9,844 nucleotides of DNA from Bacillota bacterium (GTDB lineage: Bacteria > Bacillota > Bacilli > Tumebacillales > Effusibacillaceae): contig JAGVBM010000421.1 in assembly GCA_020059765.1 (NCBI GenBank), positions 1 to 9,844 of the forward strand. Direction: 5' to 3'. Shown piece after piece: positions 6,076 through 9,844 of the stretch (within the stretch, counting starts at the first letter, position 1; each line of letters opens with the position of its first letter). The position numbers were made by a program, and so were the translations under genes. The notes below the pieces were generated by a model, which was not told where the DNA came from, ran no database searches, and saw nothing but the letters and a program-made list of their open reading frames with translations.

Positions 6076-7154
6076 CAGAAGAACTTGCCGTTAAACTAAA
6101 CCGCATTCGCAGCTGGCTGGATGAAAAACAGACAGAAGGGATCCTGTTTTCCAGCTTGGCCAGTTTTTCCTGGCTGACCGGGGGCAGAGGCCATATCGGT
6201 CTCGCCTCCGAACAGGCTTCCGGGAAAATATTGGTGACCCCGTCCGGTGCGCACCTCTTGTTCAATAATATTGAAGCAGAACGGATCGTGAGCGAAGAAC
6301 TGCTTTTCCCAGCGTTTGATGTGAATGTATTTCCTTGGTACGAACCTGAACAAGAGAAGGAGATCTGCAGACGAATCCTGCAAGGAAACAGTTGGATGGA
6401 GGAACAACAGGTCGCGGGAGAAGTTGCCAAATTGCGCTGGGAACTGACCTCCTTCGAGATGGAACGCTACCGGGAAACAGGCCGGATTGTCGCCAATGTA
6501 CTGGAAAAGACCTGCCGTCAAATCCGGCAGGGGGACAGCGAGAAACAAATTGCCGCCCGGTTGGCCGCCAATTGTTTGCGTGCGGGAGTGGATCCGGTGC
6601 TGCAACTGGTTGCGGTTGATGAACGCACTGGTCAATACAGGCACCCGCTGCCGACCGAGCGCACACTAAAAAACTACGCGATGGTGGTCGTTGGGGGAAG
6701 AAAAAACGGGCTGATCGTGTCCGCGACTCGTTTGGTTCATTTTGGACCTTTGCCGGAAGAACTGGCCAAAAAACAGCATGATGTTGCCTTGATTGATGCA
6801 GAACTGATTGCTGGCACAAGACCCGGCAACAAGATCAACGACATGTTTTCTCGTCTGAAGCAGCGATACGGAGAGCTAGGCTATGAAAAAGAATGGTCCT
6901 TTCATCATCAGGGCGGTTTGACGGGCTACTTGTCACGGGAATTCAGAGCGACAGATCGTTTGCAGGAGACTGTAAAAGCGAATCAAGCCTATGCCTGGAA
7001 TCCTACGATTCGGGGAACAAAATCGGAAGATACGATTCTTGTGGGCGAAACACAAAACGAGATTCTTACCGAAACGGGAGATTGGCCGCAAATTGAATGC
7101 AAGGTGCAAAATCGCATCGTATTACGTCCGGCGATTTTGATTCTGCAGATGTGA
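6072..7154 (+). CDS. Peptidase M24-fold protein, probably without metallopeptidase activity
   Basis: A 360-residue protein with the two-domain layout of the creatinase/prolidase (M24) superfamily: an N-terminal creatinase-like domain (about 1-130, with GILFSSLASFSWLTGGRG) and a C-terminal pita-bread domain (about 140-360, with the conserved RETGRIVANVLEKT helix, HHQGGLTGY and AYAWNPTIRGTKSEDTI). In active M24 enzymes two Asp, one His and two Glu bind two metals. Here the strand pair that should carry the aspartates (204-220, MVVVGGRKNG...SATR) contains no Asp, and the first Glu position appears as Asn310 in WNP; His278/His279 and Glu319 remain. It is therefore more likely creatinase-like or a non-catalytic binding protein than a peptidase. 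ATG 6072 overlaps the iolB stop (ATGA), with no clear ribosome site, implying coupling; a GTG at 6057 is a weaker alternative start. Its role in uronate use is unknown. Confidence 0.8.
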   Translation: MTEELAVKLNRIRSWLDEKQTEGILFSSLASFSWLTGGRGHIGLASEQASGKILVTPSGAHLLFNNIEAERIVSEELLFPAFDVNVFPWYEPEQEKEICRRILQGNSWMEEQQVAGEVAKLRWELTSFEMERYRETGRIVANVLEKTCRQIRQGDSEKQIAARLAANCLRAGVDPVLQLVAVDERTGQYRHPLPTERTLKNYAMVVVGGRKNGLIVSATRLVHFGPLPEELAKKQHDVALIDAELIAGTRPGNKINDMFSRLKQRYGELGYEKEWSFHHQGGLTGYLSREFRATDRLQETVKANQAYAWNPTIRGTKSEDTILVGETQNEILTETGDWPQIECKVQNRIVLRPAILILQM

Positions 7155-7158
7155 GGTG
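7153..7158 (+). promoter_or_regulatory. Ribosome binding site that sets the uxaA start
   Basis: GAGGTG lies 7 nt before ATG 7166 and overlaps the stop of the preceding gene. An in-frame ATG at 7097 would add 23 residues unlike the family and would lie inside the M24 gene, so 7166 is preferred. Confidence 0.7.
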
Positions 7159-7165
7159 CGGGAAA

Positions 7166-8677
7166 ATGGCCCAGCCTTTTATTCAGATTAACAGCCAGGA
7201 CAATGTGATTGTTGCCCTCCAAGAGATCAGACGCGGGGAAACAATCCTCATCAACAATTTGCAAGTCACAGCTTTGGAAGATATTCCAAAAGGACACAAA
7301 ATGGCTGTTCAAATGATCCCCGTCGGAACAGATGTAATAAAATTCGGTCAGTCGATTGGAAACGCCAAGGAAACGATCCATCCGGGCCATTGGGTGCATA
7401 CGCACAATTTGCAAAGCGGACTGAAAGGTATTTTGGAATATCAGTACCAACCTGCAGCGGTTGAAAGTCACGAAACCTACAAAACTCACGAAACTCACGA
7501 TTCTCGCACTTTTCCGGGGTATTTGCGTGACGGAGGAAAAGTTGGAATTCGCAATGAAATTTGGATACTGAACACAGTGGGTTGCATAAACAAAACTTGT
7601 GAAATGCTTGCCAAATTGGCCGGTCAACAATATAAAGACCGCAACGTTGACGGGATCCACCATTTTTCACATCCCTATGGCTGCTCCCAACTGGGCGACG
7701 ATTTACTGAATACACAAAAAATCTTGGCCGGGTTGGTCGATCATCCGAACGCCGGCGGAGTGCTTGTCGTTGGATTGGGATGCGAGAACAACAACATTCG
7801 GGAATTCAAAAAGGTTCTGGGTGACTATGATCCGAGGCGGGTTAAATTCTTATCGGTCCAGGAAGAGAACGATGAGCTGGAGGAAGGTTTAAAGCTTCTG
7901 GAAGAATTGGTCGAGTACGCCGAAACATTTGTCCGGCAACCGATGCCCCTTTCCAAATTGATCGTGGGATTAAAATGTGGGGGGTCGGATGGGTTTTCCG
8001 GCATTACCGCGAATCCATTGGTCGGGGAGTTCTCCAATATGCTGGTCCGTTACGGGGGAACGACCATTCTGACGGAGGTTCCTGAAATGTTTGGCGCGGA
8101 GACAATCTTGATGAATCGCGCCGAAAATGATGCTGTATTCGAAAAAACCGTTCACTTGATCAACGATTTTAAAGCATACTTTCTACGACACGATCAAGTC
8201 GTCTACGAAAATCCTTCTCCCGGAAACAAGGAAGGCGGAATCACCACATTGGAAGAAAAATCATTGGGATGCACGCAAAAAGGCGGAACGACTCGTGTAG
8301 TCGATGTTCTTTCTTACGGTCATCGCGTTTCCAAAAACGGATTGAATTTGCTGGAGGCACCGGGCAATGATTTGGTTTCTGTTACGGCTTTGATTGCTGC
8401 GGGCGCTCAGCTTGTCCTTTTCACGACCGGAAGAGGAACGCCATTTGGGGGGCCGGTTCCAACCGTTAAAATTTCCACAACAACGGGCCTAAGCGAAAAA
8501 AAGCGGACGTGGATCGATTTCAACGCCGGACAATTGTTGGATGGACGAAGCATGGACGAGGTCAAGGCCGATTTTTTTGAATATATAACAGCGGTTGCGT
8601 CTGGAGAAGTGCAAACGAGAAATGAACAGAACGGGTTTAAAGAGATTGCGATATTCAAAAGCGGGGTCACGTTGTGA
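7166..8677 (+). CDS. uxaA: Altronate dehydratase
   Basis: A 503-residue cytoplasmic lyase that dehydrates D-altronate to 2-keto-3-deoxy-D-gluconate. It has the full two-part architecture: an N-terminal SAF domain (about 1-90, with VALQEIRRGETILI, EDIPKGHKMA and GHWVHTHNLQSGLKG), a linker (about 91-115), and the catalytic domain starting at RDGGKVGIRNEIWILNTVGC (121-140). Further family signatures are GLGCENN, the KCGGSDGFSGITANP segment (Cys271), ILTEVPEMFGAE, PGNKEGGITTLEEKSLGC, and the C-terminal TTGRGTPFGGPVPTVKIS. Length and motifs match UxaA; the sister galactarate dehydratase GarD is a less likely alternative given the uxaB neighbour. These enzymes are iron or manganese dependent. It begins 11 nt after the M24-like gene and ends 18 nt before kdgK. 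The linker carries a small tandem repeat, described separately. Confidence 0.94.
   Translation: MAQPFIQINSQDNVIVALQEIRRGETILINNLQVTALEDIPKGHKMAVQMIPVGTDVIKFGQSIGNAKETIHPGHWVHTHNLQSGLKGILEYQYQPAAVESHETYKTHETHDSRTFPGYLRDGGKVGIRNEIWILNTVGCINKTCEMLAKLAGQQYKDRNVDGIHHFSHPYGCSQLGDDLLNTQKILAGLVDHPNAGGVLVVGLGCENNNIREFKKVLGDYDPRRVKFLSVQEENDELEEGLKLLEELVEYAETFVRQPMPLSKLIVGLKCGGSDGFSGITANPLVGEFSNMLVRYGGTTILTEVPEMFGAETILMNRAENDAVFEKTVHLINDFKAYFLRHDQVVYENPSPGNKEGGITTLEEKSLGCTQKGGTTRVVDVLSYGHRVSKNGLNLLEAPGNDLVSVTALIAAGAQLVLFTTGRGTPFGGPVPTVKISTTTGLSEKKRTWIDFNAGQLLDGRSMDEVKADFFEYITAVASGEVQTRNEQNGFKEIAIFKSGVTL
7464..7499 (+). repeat. Imperfect 9-nt tandem repeat, four units, in the UxaA interdomain linker
   Basis: Four consecutive 9-mers read AAAGTCACG, AAACCTACA, AAACTCACG and AAACTCACG; the last two are identical and each of the others differs by one or a few bases. 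In the coding frame they give the linker residues HETYKTHETHDS (about 102-113) between the SAF and catalytic domains. Each unit is three codons, so expansion or contraction keeps the frame. This looks like replication slippage in a segment under weak constraint. Confidence 0.75.
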
Positions 8678-8695
8678 CGAAGAGGGAGTGTAGGA

Positions 8696-9649
8696 ATGCC
8701 GGAGCTTGTAACATTGGGTGAAACAATGGTCCTGTTGACCCCGGTTCCAGGTGGATCTTTGGAAGATGCCAGCTTGTTTTTGCGTTCTTTGGGCGGAGCC
8801 GAGTCAAATGTAGCCATCGGCGCCGCAAGACTGGGGATATCTGCAGGATGGATCAGTCGTTTGGGAAAAGATCCCTTTGGTGCTTTTCTATTAAAAAAAA
8901 TACGGGGAGAAGGTGTCGACACTTCCCGGGTGATGTTTGACGAAAAGTTTGCGACAGCGGTTATGTTCAAAGAAGTGAAGGATCATGGAAACCCCAACGT
9001 ATTCTATTACAGGAAAAGTTCGGCCTTCAGCCAAATTCAGCCGGACGATTTAGATGAATCCTATATTGCGGAAGCCGCGATTCTTCATATTTCCGGAATC
9101 ACTCCCACTTTGAGTGAAAGTGCCAAAGCGACCTTGCAGAAGGCGATTGATATCGCCAAAAACAACGGAACCAAAATCAGTTTCGATCCCAATCTTCGTT
9201 TAAAGCTGTGGTCGATTGAAGAGGCAAGAGACATACTGTTTGATCTGGCTTCCCGTTCCGATTATTTCCTTCCCGGAGCTGAGGAATTGCGTCTCTTGTT
9301 TGACACTTCAAAGCGTGAAGAATGGATTGAAATGATACGAGGGATGGGCATTCCGCATACGGTCGTTAAGCTCGGAGAAGAAGGATGCATGCTGATCGAA
9401 CGGGATTTTGTCAAACAAATACCCGGATTTGCCGTGCAGAAAGTGGTGGATACGATAGGGGCCGGAGATGGTTTCGCAGCAGGCTTTTTGTCATCTGTCA
9501 TCAAAGGAATGTCTGTCGAGGAAGCGGCCATTATCGCAAATGCCGTAGGTGCGAGATGCGTAACCTTTCAAGGAGACATCGAAGGTTTGCCAACTCAGGA
9601 AGAGCTGGAACAATTTCTGGGGATTCGGAACCGGGATATTGAGAGATAG
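8696..9649 (+). CDS. kdgK: 2-keto-3-deoxygluconate kinase (PfkB/ribokinase family)
   Basis: A 317-residue sugar kinase that phosphorylates 2-keto-3-deoxygluconate to KDPG using ATP. The N-terminus shows the ribokinase-family start LGETMVLLTP and the substrate-binding GGAESNVAIGAARLG (33-47), then SRLGKDPFG. The second PfkB signature VDTIGAGDGFAAGFL (251-265) contains the anion hole and the catalytic base Asp258. A YYRKSSAFSQI segment in the middle is in keeping with KDG kinases. An AGGGAG site 7 nt before the ATG at 8696 supports the start. Substrate choice among PfkB kinases is hard to read from sequence, but placement between altronate dehydratase and KDPG aldolase makes KDG the obvious substrate. 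The next gene starts 12 nt after its stop. Confidence 0.92.
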   Translation: MPELVTLGETMVLLTPVPGGSLEDASLFLRSLGGAESNVAIGAARLGISAGWISRLGKDPFGAFLLKKIRGEGVDTSRVMFDEKFATAVMFKEVKDHGNPNVFYYRKSSAFSQIQPDDLDESYIAEAAILHISGITPTLSESAKATLQKAIDIAKNNGTKISFDPNLRLKLWSIEEARDILFDLASRSDYFLPGAEELRLLFDTSKREEWIEMIRGMGIPHTVVKLGEEGCMLIERDFVKQIPGFAVQKVVDTIGAGDGFAAGFLSSVIKGMSVEEAAIIANAVGARCVTFQGDIEGLPTQEELEQFLGIRNRDIER

Positions 9650-9661
9650 GGGAAGATACCT

Positions 9662-9844
9662 GTGAAAAAATGGGATGTTCTGAATCAAATCGCATCGCAA
9701 AAACTTGTAGCCGTATTACGTGGAAATTCCGCTGCACAAGTTGGAGAATTTGCGGAAAGAAGCATTGAGGGCGGAATTAAAGTAATTGAAATTACTTTTA
9801 CGGTGCCAAAAGCGGTGGCATGCATTGAGCAACTGGCAGAAAAA
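9662..9844 (+). CDS. kdgA: KDPG aldolase (KdgA/Eda family), N-terminal part, cut by the window edge
   Basis: The first 61 codons of a class I aldolase that splits 2-keto-3-deoxy-6-phosphogluconate to pyruvate and glyceraldehyde 3-phosphate, ending the pathway. The visible part includes KLVAVLRGNSAAQVGEFAER, the strand GGIKVIEITFT with the conserved catalytic-region Glu, and TVPKA. The Schiff-base lysine lies beyond the window. The T-[FY]-T-x-P form, in place of the enterobacterial T-L-R-T, is what I recall for Bacillota KdgA. The start is GTG 9662, with GGGGAAG ending 6 nt upstream and overlapping the kdgK stop, so the two genes are probably cotranslated. A 4-hydroxy-2-oxoglutarate aldolase activity, common in this family, is possible too. 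Confidence 0.9.
   Translation, partial: MKKWDVLNQIASQKLVAVLRGNSAAQVGEFAERSIEGGIKVIEITFTVPKAVACIEQLAEK

Noticed and set aside
6072..7154. Functional Xaa-Pro aminopeptidase
   Set aside because: The metal-binding aspartates are absent from the expected strand and one Glu appears replaced, so a working dinuclear metallopeptidase is unlikely.
8288..8302. Short inverted repeat CGACT...AGTCG in uxaA
   Set aside because: A five-base stem inside a coding region is expected by chance and has no associated signal.

Overview
The window looks like a chromosomal hexuronate-catabolism locus from a low-to-mid GC Bacillota bacterium, most likely of the Bacillales type. The evidence is the AGGAGG-type ribosome sites, the use of GTG starts, the YesM/YesN-style two-component pair, the short-chain-dehydrogenase type of reductase, and a Gram-positive style KDPG aldolase N-terminus. 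I cannot name a genus from sequence alone. All recognisable genes lie on the plus strand and are tightly packed, and no RNA gene, insertion sequence or CRISPR array is visible.

Layout: (1) 1-261, the C-terminal end of a TRAP-transporter solute receptor (DctP family), followed by a 30-nt perfect palindrome at 277-306. (2) 398-2970, a membrane sensor histidine kinase and a REC-AraC response regulator that overlap by 4 nt. (3) 3007-5246, two NADH-type reductases: a short-chain dehydrogenase resembling fructuronate reductase, then a long-chain tagaturonate reductase (UxaB). (4) 5272-7154, an IolB-type sugar-acid isomerase overlapping by 4 nt a peptidase-M24-fold protein that appears to have lost metal ligands. 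(5) 7166-9844, altronate dehydratase (UxaA), 2-keto-3-deoxygluconate kinase (KdgK) and the first 61 codons of KDPG aldolase, cut by the window edge. From the kinase onward no intergenic gap exceeds 36 nt, so the block from 398 to the end is probably one operon.

Working together (family knowledge plus inference): a TRAP transporter would import a hexuronate, with the kinase and regulator sensing the substrate and switching on the operon. Tagaturonate is reduced by UxaB to altronate and dehydrated by UxaA to 2-keto-3-deoxygluconate (KDG). KdgK phosphorylates KDG, and the aldolase splits KDPG to pyruvate and glyceraldehyde 3-phosphate. The short-chain dehydrogenase probably serves the parallel fructuronate-to-mannonate step.

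The canonical first enzyme, uronate isomerase UxaC, and mannonate dehydratase UxuA are not in the window. The most interesting part is the coupled pair in the middle: an IolB-like isomerase without any inositol genes, which might stand in for UxaC, and a probably non-metallopeptidase M24-fold protein of unknown function.
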